Assembly: GCA_030998225.1 (NCBI GenBank)
Contig: JAPYXD010000755.1
Location: 2,839,501-2,903,500 of the forward strand
Direction of reading: 5' to 3'
DNA: 64,000 bases
Origin: Diplolepis rosae
Lineage: Eukaryota > Arthropoda > Insecta > Hymenoptera > Diplolepididae
Shown here piece by piece: positions 30,367-42,082 of this stretch. The notes below the pieces were generated by a model that saw nothing but the letters and a program-made list of their open reading frames with translations, was not told the origin of the DNA and did no database searches. Positions within the stretch are counted from its first letter, which is position 1, and every line of letters starts with the position of its first letter. Position numbers and translations under genes: made by a program.

Positions 30367-32208
30367 TATCGTAATTCTCTAACAATTTATACTCTCTTTT
30401 CTTTTTGTAATCTTTGCACTTTTTAAACTTAACTTTCTTGATCTCCTTGCCTTCAGGGTCAAGTAAATCACTAGCAGGGAGGTCTGTGTAGCGATCACTA
30501 CATTACTACTCATTTATCTGGTACAATAATTAATTTTGTTTGCTGTATCTCTATGAATATTCTGAATTTATTTTTGGTAATATTTTATCTACAAGTTTAT
30601 TATATAGTGCTGCCTGATCGTTATTAAATAAGATCATTCTTATAATTCTCAAGAATCTTTAGATTCACAGCAATATTTTATCCCTATGGTTTTTCCATCT
30701 ATATTGAACTTTCGAATTTTTCTTCGTCTCTCTGTAACACTTCTTCAAACATGATTGTAATCATAAATCTCGGAATTATGATTTTCCCACTCTCTGGCCC
30801 AGCTACGAACATCGGGCGGCAGACAACTAAACACGTGCAACAGATGCCAAGGTGGCAACACAGCCATGCTTGGTTCTGTCCCCTCTCCGAATCGCAGCCG
30901 AGAGTTGAAACAGTCGGACTCAGTTGTTACCGAAATTTCAGAGTTTCTTGCCTACAATCCCATTCTTTAAAGGCGTAATGACTGGACTATTCCAATATTT
31001 CGGTGAAAAATGAGGAACGAAAGCCAAATTTGATTTTTGTTTCTAGAAATATTTTCCCTAGTAGTACATGGGGGGATTGCAACGATCCAATGATATAGTT
31101 AAGAATAAAAACTAGTCATAAAGTACAATAGAAATAATTTTGTCAGTTGTGTTGATATTAATAAAGCATAAAAAAGTATTTTTTAATCACTTTACATAGT
31201 TATTCATCCATATCTTCCTCCTTCACACACTTCTTACGTAAAATTCATAAAATCTTGAATTTTTAAAAAATATTGATTCAATATCAAAAAAAGGCTTTGA
31301 AAATGACAGTAGAAACTACGTCATAAACCACGACGTAAAGGACAACGTATTCGCCCCCAAATTATAATATAATATACTATATGGTTTCCGATGTGGTTTA
31401 CAATATTATTCACGATGACGTTTACCATATCCGTTACGCTTGTCATTTGCAACGTATTTTACGACGTGCTTTCCGACGTTCGCATTTCCAATAGGGGAGG
31501 GCCAAAAATGTTCCTTATTGACACTCCTCCTTTTCAAAACGTAATATACTATTGCAACACACGGTGTTAAAGATTCAAAATTTCAGTTTTAGGATACTGT
31601 CACAAAACACATGTAAAGCAATTGTACAACAGCTCGTAAAACATATAATATCAAAGCGAATGTATTGTAATTTGAATACATGAATTGTAACACTCGACGG
31701 TGGCTTTCATAATTAATACATTAGCTTTACAAGTACGTGTATTGTAATTCGAATACCATAATTGTCCTTTTACATTCATTGGTAGCACCAATCCACGCAA
31801 ATATGTTTTTTTGGACTTTTCCCAAAAATATACTTTTTTCTTACCTCTCTTGAAAACGCCAGCTTTTATGTATGTGAAGTAGGCACAATATAACAGATTT
31901 CAGGTCGGTAATGATTGCACATGCCCACTTTTTTCGCGGACAATAAAATATTATGCAAGTAGGGAAAAAAAAGTTTATTCCACGAGTGTAAAGTTTGATG
32001 CTCGAGGAAAGCGAGAGCAACAGTCTCACGAGTAAAATAAATGTTTCTCTCGTATTGCATATGATTTTTTTCATGGAGGGGTCTAAAAATATATCTGTGT
32101 GCCCCGCAAAGGTCAAAGAAGTGCACTTTTTTTTAGAAAAACAAAATTTTGCGCCTGCTTCATCGGGCCAAAATGAATTTCGGAGAGCGGAATAAATTAA
32201 AGCCAACA
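30367..32208. other. Intergenic DNA, no gene recognised
   Basis: It contains the second copy of the small repeat at 30510-30575. Two related pieces at about 31655-31690 and 31725-31770 (GTATTGTAATTTGAATACATGAATTG and GTATTGTAATTCGAATACCATAATTG) are a short duplication. The ACGACGT/AACGTATT motifs at 31320-31480 are notable but unassigned. The frames at 30751-30978 and 31841-32209 are not recognised. Confidence 0.4.
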
Positions 32209-33321
32209 CTGAGAGACTTTTCGTTAGAATAAATCGTAAAAGTGAATCATATTTTAGTATAATATCGTTTTAAAGTGAGGAAAACAGGGTTTACGTATCA
32301 GAAATTAATATAGTGGTTTTCAAGCGGCGAAATTAATATTTTCGTTTGAATAAATGGAATATATGTTTTACTAACTGCTATAAAACCTACGAGAATTTGA
32401 AATTTACTATATCAAAGTTTCGAAGCGAAACAAAGAATATGTGAATCTGAAAACCACTATATGAAAAATCACTCACTCTACCAAAAAATTTGACCTTCAG
32501 AAGGGACGTCTCCGGGTTATGGATTGTGGTGTCTTTTTCTAACGCGTGCGAAGCAAGAGGAAGATAGAGGGGAGAGCTTTGAGCACTCAGAAAAGGGGAG
32601 GTTTCAGTGGAAACACATACACAAATATTATTATCATACCTCAGTTATGTTCATATATTTAAGTACACAATGCTACACTATTTATATTCGCATACGCTTG
32701 AAATTAAAATTTCAGAATCGCCTTTGGGTTCGAACCCCCTAACTCTACCTATATCTACATTAACTAAACGCATTCCTAACGCCTAAAGCCTCTCGGCTAT
32801 TCTCGCTTGCCATATTCCGAAATAAATGTCGCTTATAAGCCACTACTGAGTTGGGGGTTGGGCAGACTTGGATTCGAGTCTACGAAGCTATTCGGATAAC
32901 GTCGGAAGTACTCAGACGACATTCTCAAACAAATTATATGAAAAACCGAGAATGAATGTTTTGATTTTTGCTGCGCGTCGTGAGGTTTCTGGTAAGTTCA
33001 TATTCATAATATGAATATCTCAAACATGCTTTCCAAAATGTGATATTCATTATTTATCTTATTCAAATTATTTTTAGACAACTTAGTAATCATAATATCA
33101 TTTTCTCGTACTTTCAATTTCTCGAATAGAGATTCATAATATTTAGTATTTAAAATACTACTTTATCTTCTTTATATATTAAAGACCGTTATGACTATAT
33201 CAAACTTCGATGTTATAATATGAATAAGTATAATAAAGCCTCGGCTTTCCCCATTTTGAAACGATATTATACTTAATTTTGATTCATCTTTATCATTTAC
33301 TCTAACGAAAAGTCTCTCAGT
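32209..33321. mobile_element. 1.1-kb element with about 60-bp CACTG-ended terminal repeats
   Basis: CACTGAGAGACTTTTCGTTA at 32209 and onward to about 32270 is the imperfect reverse complement of 33261-33321; the outer 26 bp are the best part. A second inverted pair of AGTTTCGAAG/TATATCAAA-type pieces lies inside. There is no recognised transposase, so it is non-autonomous. CACTG-type ends occur in Chapaev-like and other superfamilies, so the class is open. Confidence 0.7.
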
Positions 33322-33759
33322 GAATGTAGCGCTTTTTCAAGAATCAAATGCAAACTGCTCAGTTCATTAGTTGTGTTTCTGCTATTATATAAGATTTCTG
33401 CTTCCTTCTCGCATGTTTTGAGTGATTGTGTACATCAAAATATACCTGCTGCACATGCTTTGAAAATCTGTGTTTTCAAAGAAGCTCTGACAAAAAGTAT
33501 CGAGTCGTTTTAGGCCTGTGTGTGATACATATATAAATTCATGAGCACTTATAAACATTAAGACAAATCGGAAAGAAATACTTTCATGAACACTACTGTA
33601 GATGCGACTGCTTGCGCAGTAGGTACTATTTTTGAATTAACTAGTCATATTTACTGACCGCGTTTTTAATAGATTCTACTGATACTTTCGTCTATCTAAG
33701 ATTCAGGGCACCGTGTGCAACGATATATTCGTTATAAGCAACTTTGCCTAACACTAAAA
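33322..33759. other. AT-rich DNA without recognised feature
   Basis: This is the spacer between the CACTG element and mariner 3. Nothing is recognised. Confidence 0.5.
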
Positions 33760-33761
33760 TA

Positions 33762-34830
33762 CATTAAGTCAAAAAAGTACCGGGAATTTTTCAATAAAAC
33801 GCACGATTTTCATTTGTTCATCAATATTTATTTTGTTGACTTCAAAGTAGGTCATATTTAATACAATACCCATATTCCAGCGTTTTTTCTAGCTTTCAAA
33901 ACATATTTTATAGGCACTTTTTGTTACAGCCTTCCGCTCCTTCCATGAATTTTGTTTTATGGCTTCAATCAAATCAAAGCGGGTACCCCGGAGCGGCAAA
34001 TTTAGTTTCGAGAACATAAAGAAGTCACGCGGAGCCGGATTTAGTGAATACGGTTGCTGACCGATGGTATTTGTTGCGTTTTTGGACTCAAATTCGGTCA
34101 CAACTGTCGCTTTATGCGAAGGCGCATTATCGCCTTATATAATCAACAAATTGTTCTTTTACAAATGTAGCCGTTTTTAACGGATTTTCTCACACATACG
34201 ATCTAATACGGACAAATAGTATTTTTTATTTGCCGATTATCCCTCTGGAACGAATGCGCGATGCACTAAACCGCGGATATCAAAGAAAACAATGAGCATA
34301 ACTGGCGCAATCCAGCATGTCTAAAGAGATCTACTCACGGTACCGTTTCTGAAGAAAATTTAGTTCTTTTGGAACAAGCCGTGCGACGATCCGCCTCATG
34401 CCCAAAATATTCACCAAAATCAAATGAAAAGACTCGTGAGGGATGTTGAGGTCAAGAACTATCTCTCGTCAGCTGGAATGGCAACTGTCGGGTACAATTT
34501 CCTTAACTTTTTTGATGTTTTTATCGTTTGAAGAGGTTGATCCAGAATGAGGCATATCTTCTAGGATCTCTCGGCTTTCCGTGAACGCTTTATATCACAC
34601 ACAAAATTTGAGCCAAACTTTGTATTCTATAATTTCGTTGATTGTGAAATTCGTGATAAACTACTTAAGTCGACTGAATCAACAACCTGCTATAAACAAA
34701 CAGGTTGACAGGTCGCGCTCTTTTTTGACACAGTAATTAAGCACAGTGCTACCAACTTACGGAAAAAAGACTATTAAAAAATCAGTAGCGCGGGCCTTTT
34801 AAATTACAAAGTACCGGTATTTGTTCGATG
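33762..34830 (-). mobile_element. Mariner element 3, degenerate
   Basis: TA flanks both ends (33760-33761, 34831-34832). The ends share CAT..A..CAAA..TACCGG in inverted orientation, imperfectly. The transposase relic runs on the minus strand. Confidence 0.8.
33800..34660 (-). pseudogene. Mariner transposase relic 3
   Basis: On the minus strand: EYKVWLKFCV near the start, HSGSTSSNDKNIKKVKEIV, ILGMRRIVARLVPKELNFLQ, then a missing block, FDIRGLVHRAFVPEG, a stop, DNAPSHKATVVTEF (second catalytic Asp kept), QPYSLNPAPRDFFMFSKLNL (third Asp kept, 34 residues after the second) and LPLRGTRFDLIEAIK, with the C-terminal tail running on to about 33800. The part with the first catalytic Asp (GDE.W) is absent between KRYR and FDIRG. 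With stops and frameshifts it is inactive. It belongs to a different mariner lineage from relics 1 and 2. Confidence 0.88.
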
Positions 34831-34832
34831 TA

Positions 34833-35003
34833 ATGTATTTTAATTTTTATAAGGAAACAAAACTTTAAATTTTGAATGATTAAAATTGTAGCAGGTGGAA
34901 AATAGCACCAGTGTCTTCCTCGAAAAATCTTATTTATCTATCACGTTTAGCAATAAACTGAAAAAACATACTTTAATTAAATTGCTTTTTGATGCCAACA
35001 TAC
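34833..35003. other. Intron-like flank of the cellular exon
   Basis: It begins (minus strand) with the donor GTATGT at 35003-34998. Nothing else is recognised before mariner 3. Confidence 0.4.
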
Positions 35004-35278
35004 CTATTAAATGAAGTATTTCCAAGCCATTGATAAAATTGTAGATTTTTCTCATGAAACCTTCCATAAATATAACTTCAGACAGACAAATGCACATGTA
35101 TTTCAATTTTGTCGGAAATGCTTGCATCTCTGAAAAGTCATGTAGTTGCATAGCAGTTGAAAAATCCAGCAGCATATGAGTTAAATTTGGACACTTGTTT
35201 GCTAGTTCATGCAATACGGTGTGTGTAATAAGCTCTATTGGTAATTCGATATATCTCAGTGAAGAAGCGAATCGAATA
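35004..35278 (-). CDS. Single internal exon of an LRR/F-box-like cellular protein
   Basis: On the minus strand TTACTTTTGCAG precedes the exon and AG/GTATGT follows it. The 275-nt exon is open throughout in one frame (about 91 codons): ASSLRYIELPIELITHTVLH, ELANKCPNLTHMLLDFST, LHDFSEMQAFPTKLKYMCIC, MEGFMRKIYNFINGLEILHL. Spaced Leu/Ile residues, CPNLTHMLLD and LEILHL look like leucine-rich repeats of F-box/LRR proteins, which recruit substrates to SCF ubiquitin ligases; it resembles insect FipoQ-type proteins in my memory, but this is not verified. No neighbouring exon is seen in the window: on the 5' side lie an LTR fragment and more than 27 kb of satellite, on the 3' side a mariner. It is either one exon of a gene with huge introns or a stranded duplicate. 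Confidence 0.72.
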
Positions 35279-35490
35279 CTGCAAAAGTAATGTTACTAGA
35301 AAAAATTAGTTCCATAACTTCTATTGTGCCAAACATAAAGACATGGTACATAATTACGTTAACCAGTAGAAAAAAATGTATTTCAAATAAATCATAAATA
35401 ACATAAACATTTTATGAAAAGCATACTGCATAAAGTTCAATTCATTTGACATCGATTTTTCAGATAATTATTGCGGTAACTGGCGCATAA
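35279..35490. other. Intron-like DNA upstream of the exon
   Basis: AT-rich and non-coding; its first bases on the minus-strand side provide the acceptor of the cellular exon. It ends at the start of an LTR. Confidence 0.4.
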
Positions 35491-35797
35491 TGTATAGTGA
35501 GCCCGAAATCAGCTGCTCACACCGATAGATACATACCCGCGCGCCCTGCTATACTATATCTCTACGGCGACGAAGGAGACAGCCGCAAGGGGGCGCTGAT
35601 CCTTCAGGCACGGGCCAGTTCCGCTCTCCCCAGTCATCAGCCCGCACGCTAATTAACCGAGGCGCTGCTGAATGTACGAGATAGGAAGTTTGAACATTAA
35701 TAAATTAACTAGGCGTATTAATTAACTTTGCCTTTCTCAGCTCCACTACCTACACACACCGAACATCTTAAAAACAACCCTACCTGAGCCTACAACA
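35491..35797 (+). repeat. 5' LTR of a retrotransposon fragment
   Basis: It begins TGTATAGTGAGCCCG and ends CCTACAACA, 307 bp, GC-rich in the first half (CGCGCGCCCTGC), with a TATA-like TATACTATAT and AATAAA near 35700. The primer-binding-site-like sequence TTGGCGACGAGGATGGGA follows at once. No matching 3' LTR is in the window. Confidence 0.7.
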
Positions 35798-35798
35798 A

Positions 35799-35816
35799 TT
35801 GGCGACGAGGATGGGA
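35799..35816 (+). other. Putative tRNA primer-binding site
   Basis: TTGGCGACGAGGATGGGA lies one base after the LTR end. TGGCGAC-type primer sites are common in insect gypsy-like elements; the tRNA is not identified here. Confidence 0.5.
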
Positions 35817-35922
35817 TTGTTACTGCTGACGTATCTGTCGCCAGAAGTGTATAATGAATTAAAAGCCGAATACGAGCCGACGGTAGTGGAAACTATGGAG
35901 TTCAAGGCACTAACAGAAAAGT
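35811..35922 (+). pseudogene. Gag fragment fused to the primer-binding site
   Basis: The frame reads MGLLLLTYLSPEVYNELKAE, then ETMEFKALTEKL, matching the gag pattern of gypsy-like elements in which L..yL.pevY..Lk is followed by ..sf..L...L. In a normal element a leader and about 50 or more gag codons precede this point, so DNA between the primer site and mid-gag has been deleted. It is cut at 35921 by the dispersed repeat. Confidence 0.55.
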
Positions 35923-36680
35923 TGTGCTCTTCGCATGCATTTAAGTTTATTTCTTATAATTTGATACTGAAGCTCAAACCAATTTTATAATAACATTACA
36001 GATGATGTGAATTACACATTTCCTCAAAGTCTCTCAATTTCTTTTTGAATTTAAGTAAAACAGGAAATTCAATTTACTTAAGGCTCTATCAGCCTTAAGG
36101 AACACATTCTCATCATGACGCTCGCGCTTCGCGCTCGATTGTCTGTATACATTTCAGTTACAATTCAAATTTGTAGGACTTTATTTATTTAATAATATTG
36201 TATCATAACGTTTTTTCGTATCTCGTATAATTTAACTGGAAAATGGAATTTTGATATTGACTTTTTTCGAATTTGAATATGCTGTAACATTTCTAATTTT
36301 GATTTAATCGAAAAATGTTATCAGGATAATTTGTAGAGATTTATAAGCTCTATCAAAAGACAGTATTTAAATTTTTGATTTTTTCAAAAAATTATTTTCA
36401 AAAACACAAAACTAGTGCTCAATCCCTCAATTTTGATTGGATGTGGCTGGTTAACGAACTTGTCCTTACTTTTACGGCTTCGATAAAGTGTACAAAAGCT
36501 CAATTCAATCTGATAATTCTATCGAGAGTTATGCCGCACACGACCTACTACAGACAGACAGATACTTTCGTAAAAACCATTTTTTCTGACTCAGGGGGTC
36601 TCAAAAAGTAAAGATTTGATGAAAATTTCGAAAGTCATTTTTAACATAAAACCAATACCTTCTCATCCATGATGAGAATG
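35921..36680. repeat. Dispersed repeat copy 2 (empty MITE site)
   Basis: It is homologous to 7470-9470 but lacks about 0.5 kb (junction near 36160 at CATTTCAG/TTACAATTC) and lacks the TTAA-flanked MITE (single TTAA at 36232-36235). The CTCGCGCTTCGCGCTCG motif lies at 36121-36137. The frame at 36375-36611 is incidental. Confidence 0.8.
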
Positions 36681-36848
36681 TAGAAATAATTTGTAAATTA
36701 AAGAAATTATTGTTTAAGCTACAGATGAAATTTAACGATTCAAGTAAGCATTCTTACTTATTTGTGATGATATTTCGTTGATTTCAAAGAATATTGTTTA
36801 TATCAAAAGTTATATTCATTTGAAGAGAAGAAATGCATGCTTGCCGAG
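36681..36848. other. Short junction DNA before the satellite
   Basis: AT-rich and not similar to the monomer; the satellite begins abruptly at AATTGACTTCAG (36849). Confidence 0.6.
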
Positions 36849-37694
36849 AATTGACTTCAGTTTTTGATTGCAGTCACATTGTACTACATTTAAAAAAATA
36901 CAAATTAAAATTTATATTTGCGGAACGAAACCAAAATCAGCAAAGTTTGACCCCGGGAAGCCATTTATGGACAAACCGTCAAATTATCTCGAAAACTTAC
37001 AGAGAGGCGTAAAAATTTACTTCAGTATTTGATTGCAGTCACATCGTACTACATTTAAAAAAATTTAAATTTAGGTTTGCGGAACGAAACCAAAATCATC
37101 AAACTTTGATTCCGGGAAGTCATTTATCGACAAACCGTCAAATTATCTCGAAAATTTACAGAGAGGCGTAAAAATTGACTTCAGTTTTCGATTGCAGTCA
37201 CATTGCACTACATCTAAAAAAATATAAAATAAAATTGATGTATACGGAACCAAACCAAAATCAGCCAAGTTTGACCCAGGGAAGCCATTTATCGAAAAAC
37301 CGTCCAAATATCTCGAAAACTTACAGAAAGGCGCAAAAATTGAATTCGGTTTTTGATTGCAGTCACATTGTACTACATTTAAAAAAATATAAAATAAAAT
37401 TGATGTTTTAGGAACGAAACCAACATCAGCCAAATTTGACCCCGGGAACTCATTTATGGACAAACCGTCAAATTATCTCGGAATCATACAGAGAGGCGCA
37501 AAAATTGAATTTGATTTTTGATTGCAGTCACATTGTACTACATTTAAAAAAATATAAAATAAAATTGATGTATGCGGAACGAAACCAAAATCAGGAAAGT
37601 TTGACCCCAGGAAGCCATTTATGGACAAACCGTCCAAATATCTCGAAAACTTACAGAGAGGCGCAAAAATTGACTTCAGTTTTTGATTGCAGTC

Positions 37695-38190
37695 ACTTTG
37701 TACTACATTTTTAAAAATGTAAATTAAAATTTATGTTTGCGGAAAGAAACCAAAATTTTAAAGTTTGACCCCGAGAAGATATTTAGTAACAAACGTATCA
37801 ATTTATATCGCAAACTTACAGAGAGGCTCAAAAATTGGCTCAAGTTTTTGATGGCAGTCTCATAGTAATACATTTAAAGAAAGATATAAGTTAAAATTTA
37901 TGTTTGCGGAACAAAACGGAAATCAGCACAGTTTGACCTCGGGAAGCCATTTATGGACAAACTCGTCAAATTATCTCGAAAACTTACAGAGAGGCGCAAA
38001 AATTGAACTCGGTTATTGATTGCAGTCACATTGTACTACATCTAGAAAAATATAAAATAAAATTGATATATGCGGAACGAAACCAAAATCAGGAAAGTTT
38101 GACCCCAGGAAGCCATTTATGGACAAACTCGTCAAATTATCTCGAAAACTTACGGAGAGGCGTAAAAATTGACTTCAGTTTTTGATCGCA
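37695..38190 (+). repeat. Divergent monomer block C-D-E (first occurrence)
   Basis: Type C has TTTGTACTACATTTTTAAAA and AGATATTTAGTAACAAACGT; type D has GGCAGTCTCATAGTAATACA, GATATAAGTTAAAATT and AACAAAACGGAAATCAGCAC; type E has AACTCGGTTATTGATTGCAG and AAATTGATATATGCGG. The C marker AGATATTTAGTAAC recurs at 37777, 39930, 42082, 42911, 44733, 46223, 47714, 50033, 57485, 58976, 62289 and 63779. The gaps divided by about 165.6 bp give 13, 13, 5, 11, 9, 9, 14, 45, 9, 20 and 9 monomers. Confidence 0.93.
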
Positions 38191-41100
38191 GTCACATTGC
38201 ACTAAATTGCAAAAAATATAAATAAAATTTATGTTTTTGGAACGAAACCAAAATCAGCAAAGATTGACCCCGGTAAGTCATTTATGGACAAACCCGTCAA
38301 ATTATCTCGAAAACGTACAGAGAGGCGCAAAAATTGACTTCAGTTTTTGATCGCAGTCACATTGCACTAAATTGCAAAAAATATAAATAAAATTTATGTT
38401 TAGGGAACGGAACCAACATCAGCCGAATTTGACCCCGGGAACTCATTTATGGACAAACCGTCAAATTATCTCGAAAACTTACGGAGAGCCGTAAAAATTG
38501 ACTTCATATTTTGATTGCAGTCACATCGTACTACATTTAAAAAACTTTTAATTAAGATTTATGTTTTTGGAACGAAACCAAAATCAGCAAAGATTGACCC
38601 CGGTAAGTCATTTATGGACAAACCCGTCAAATTATCTCGAAAACGTACAGAGAGGCGCAAAAATTGACTTCAGTTTTTGATCGCAGTCACATTGCACTAA
38701 ATTGCAAAAAATATAAATAAAATTTATGTTTAGGGAACGGAACCAAAATCAGGAAAATTTTACCCCGGGAAGTCATTTATGGACAAACTCGTCAAATTAT
38801 CTCGAAAACTTACGGGAGAGCCGTAAAAATTGACTTCAGTTTTTGATCGCAGTCACATTGCACTAAATTGCAAAAAATATAAATAAAATTTATGTTTTTG
38901 GAACGAAACCAAAATCAGCAAAGATTGACCCCGGTAAGTCATTTATGGACAAACCCGTCGAATTATCTCGAAAACGTACAGAGAGGCGCAAAAATTGACT
39001 TCAGTTTTTGATCGCAGTCACATTGCACTAAATTGCAAAAAATATAAATAAAATTTATGTTTTTGGAACGAAACCAACATCAGCCGAGTTTGACCCCGGG
39101 AACTCATTTATGGACAAACTCGTCAAATTATCTCGAAAACTTACGGAGAGCCGTAAAAATTGACTTCATATTTTGATTGCAGTCACATCGTACTACATTT
39201 AAAAAAATTTTAATTAAGATTTATGTTTTTGGAACGAAACCAAAATCAGCAAAGATTGACCCCGGTAAGTCATTTATGGACAAACCCGTCAAATTATCTC
39301 GAAAACGTACAGAGAGGCGCAAAAATTGACTTCAGTTTTTGATCGCAGTCACATTGCACTAAATTGCAAAAAATATAAATAAAATTTATGTTTAGGGAAC
39401 GGAATTAAAATCAGGAAAGTTTTACCCCGGGAAATCATTTATGGACAAACTCGTCAAATTATCTCGAAAACTTACGGAGAGCCGTAAAAATTGACTTCTT
39501 ATTTTGATTGCAGTCACATCGTACTACATTTAAAAAACTTTTAATTAAGATTTATGTTTTTGGAACGAAACCAAAATCAGCAAAGATTGACCCCGGTAAG
39601 TCATTTATGGACAAACCCGTCAAATTATCTCGAAAACGTACAGAGAGGCGCAAAAATTGACTTCAGTTTTTGATCGCAGTCACATTGCACTAAATTGCAA
39701 AAAATATAAATAAAATTTATGTTTAGGGAACGGAACCAAAATCAGGAAAGTTTTACCCCGGGAAGTCATTTATGGACAAACTCGTCAAATTATCTCGAGA
39801 ACTTACAGAGAGGTGCAAAAATTGGCTAAAGTTTTTTGATTGCAGTCACTTTGTACTACATTTTTAAAAATGTAAATTAAAATTTATGTTTGCGGAAAGA
39901 AACCAAAATTTTAAAGTTTGACCCCGAGAAGATATTTAGTAACAAACGTATCAATTTATCTCGCAAACTTACAGAGAGGCTCAAAAATTGGCTCAAGTTT
40001 TTGATGGCAGTCTCATAGTAATACATTTAAAGAAAGATATAAGTTAAAATTTATGTTTGCGGAACAAAACGGAAATCAGCACAGTTTGACCTCGGGAAGC
40101 CATTTATGGACAAACTCGTCAAATTATCTCGAAAACTTACAGAGAGGCGCAAAAATTGAACTCGGTTATTGATTGCAGTCACATTGTACTACATTTAGAA
40201 AAATATAAAATAAAATTGATATATGCGGAACGAAACCAAAATCAGGAAAGTTTGACCCCGGGAACTCATTTATGGACAAACTCGTCAAATTATCTCGAAA
40301 ACTTACGTAGAGCCGTAAAAATTAACTTCATATTTTGATTGCAGTCACATCGTACTACATTTAAAAAAATTTTAATTAAGATTTATGTTTTTCGAACGAA
40401 ACCAAAATCAGCAAAGATTGACCCCGGTAAGTCATTTATGGACAAACCCGTCAAATTATCTCGAAAACGTACAGAGAGGCGCAAAAATTGACTTCAGTTT
40501 TTGATGGCAGTCACATTGCACTAAATTTCAAAAAATAAAAATAAAATTTATGTTTAGGGAACGGAACCAAAATCAGCAAAGTTTTACCCCGGGAAGTCAT
40601 TTATGGACAAACCGTCAAATTATCTCGAAAACTTACAGAGAGACGTAAAAATTGACTTCAGTTTTCGATTGCAGTCACATTGTACTACATTTAAAAAAAT
40701 TTTAATTAAGATTTATGTTTTTGGAACGAAACCAAAATCAGTTAACATTGACCCCGGTAAGTCATTTATGGACAAACCCGTCAAATTATCTCGAAAACGT
40801 ACAGAGAGGCGCAAAAATTGACTTCAGTTTTTGATCGCAGTCAAATTGCACTAAATTGCAAAAAATATAAATAAAATTTATGTTTAGGGAACGGAACCAA
40901 AATCAGGAAAGTTTTACCCCGGGAAGTCATTTATGGACAAACTCGTCAAATTATCTCGAAAACTTACGGAGAGCCGTAAAAATTGACTTCATATTTTGAT
41001 TGCAGTCACATCGTACTACATTTAAAAAAATTTTAATTAAGATTTATGTTTTTGGAACGAAACCAAAATCAGCAAAGATTGACCCCGGTAAGTCATTTAT

Positions 41101-42082
41101 GGACAAACCCGTCAAATTATCTCGAAAACGTACAGAAAGGCGCAAAAATTGACTTCAGTTTTTGATCGCAGTCACATTGCACTAAATTGAAAAAAATATA
41201 AATTAAAATTTATGTTTAGGAACGGGACCAACATCAGCCCGATTTGACCCCGGGAACTCATTTATGGACAAACTCGTCAAATTATCTTGAAAACTTACGG
41301 AGAGCCGTAAAAATTGACTTCATATTTTGATTGCAGTCACATCGTACGACATTTAAAAAAATTTTAATTAAGATTTATGTTTTTGGAACGAAACCAAAAT
41401 CAGCAATGATTGACCTCGGTAAGTCATTTATGGACAAACCCGTCAAATTATCTCGAAAACGTACAGAGAGGCGCAAAAATTGACTTCAGTTTTTGATCGC
41501 AGTCACATTGCACTAAATTGCAAAAAATATAATTAAAATTTATGTTTAGGGAACGGAATTAAAATCAGCAAAGATTGACCCCGGTAAGTCATTTATGGAC
41601 AAACCCGTCAAATTATCTCGAAAACGTACAGAGAGGCGCAAAAATTGACTTCAGTTTTTGATCGCAGTCAAATTGCACTAAATTGCAAAAAATATAATTA
41701 AAATTTATGTTTAGGGAACGGAATTAAAATCAGCAAAGATTGACCCCGGTAAGTCATTTATGGACAAACCCGTCAAATTATCTCGAAAACGTACAGAGAG
41801 GCGCAAAAATTGACTTCAGTTTTTGATCGCAGTCACATTGCACTAAATTGCAAAAAATATAAATAAAATTTATGTTTAGGGAACGGAACCAAAATCAGGA
41901 AAGTTTTACCCCGGGAAGTCATTTATGGACAAACTCGTCAAATTATCTCGAGAACTTACAGAGAGGCGCAAAAATTGGCTTAAGTTTTTGATTGCAGTCA
42001 CTTTGTACTACATTTTTAAAAATGTAAATTAAAATTTATGTTTGCGGAAAAAAACCAAAATTTTAAAGTTAGACCCCGAGAA
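37777..42082 (+). repeat. Two consecutive 13-monomer higher-order repeats (about 2153 bp)
   Basis: C markers are 2153 and 2152 bp apart, and the following D and E monomers are nearly identical in each (E-type frames at 38003, 40156 and 42308 share the same spacing). Confidence 0.85.

Noticed and set aside
30751..30978. 75-codon frame with Cys and Trp residues
   Set aside because: No recognisable motif, no neighbouring coding signal.
32708..32730. tRNA gene or SINE suggested by GGTTCGAACCC (B box)
   Set aside because: There is no A box at a suitable distance, no cloverleaf and no second copy; it lies inside a non-coding TIR element.
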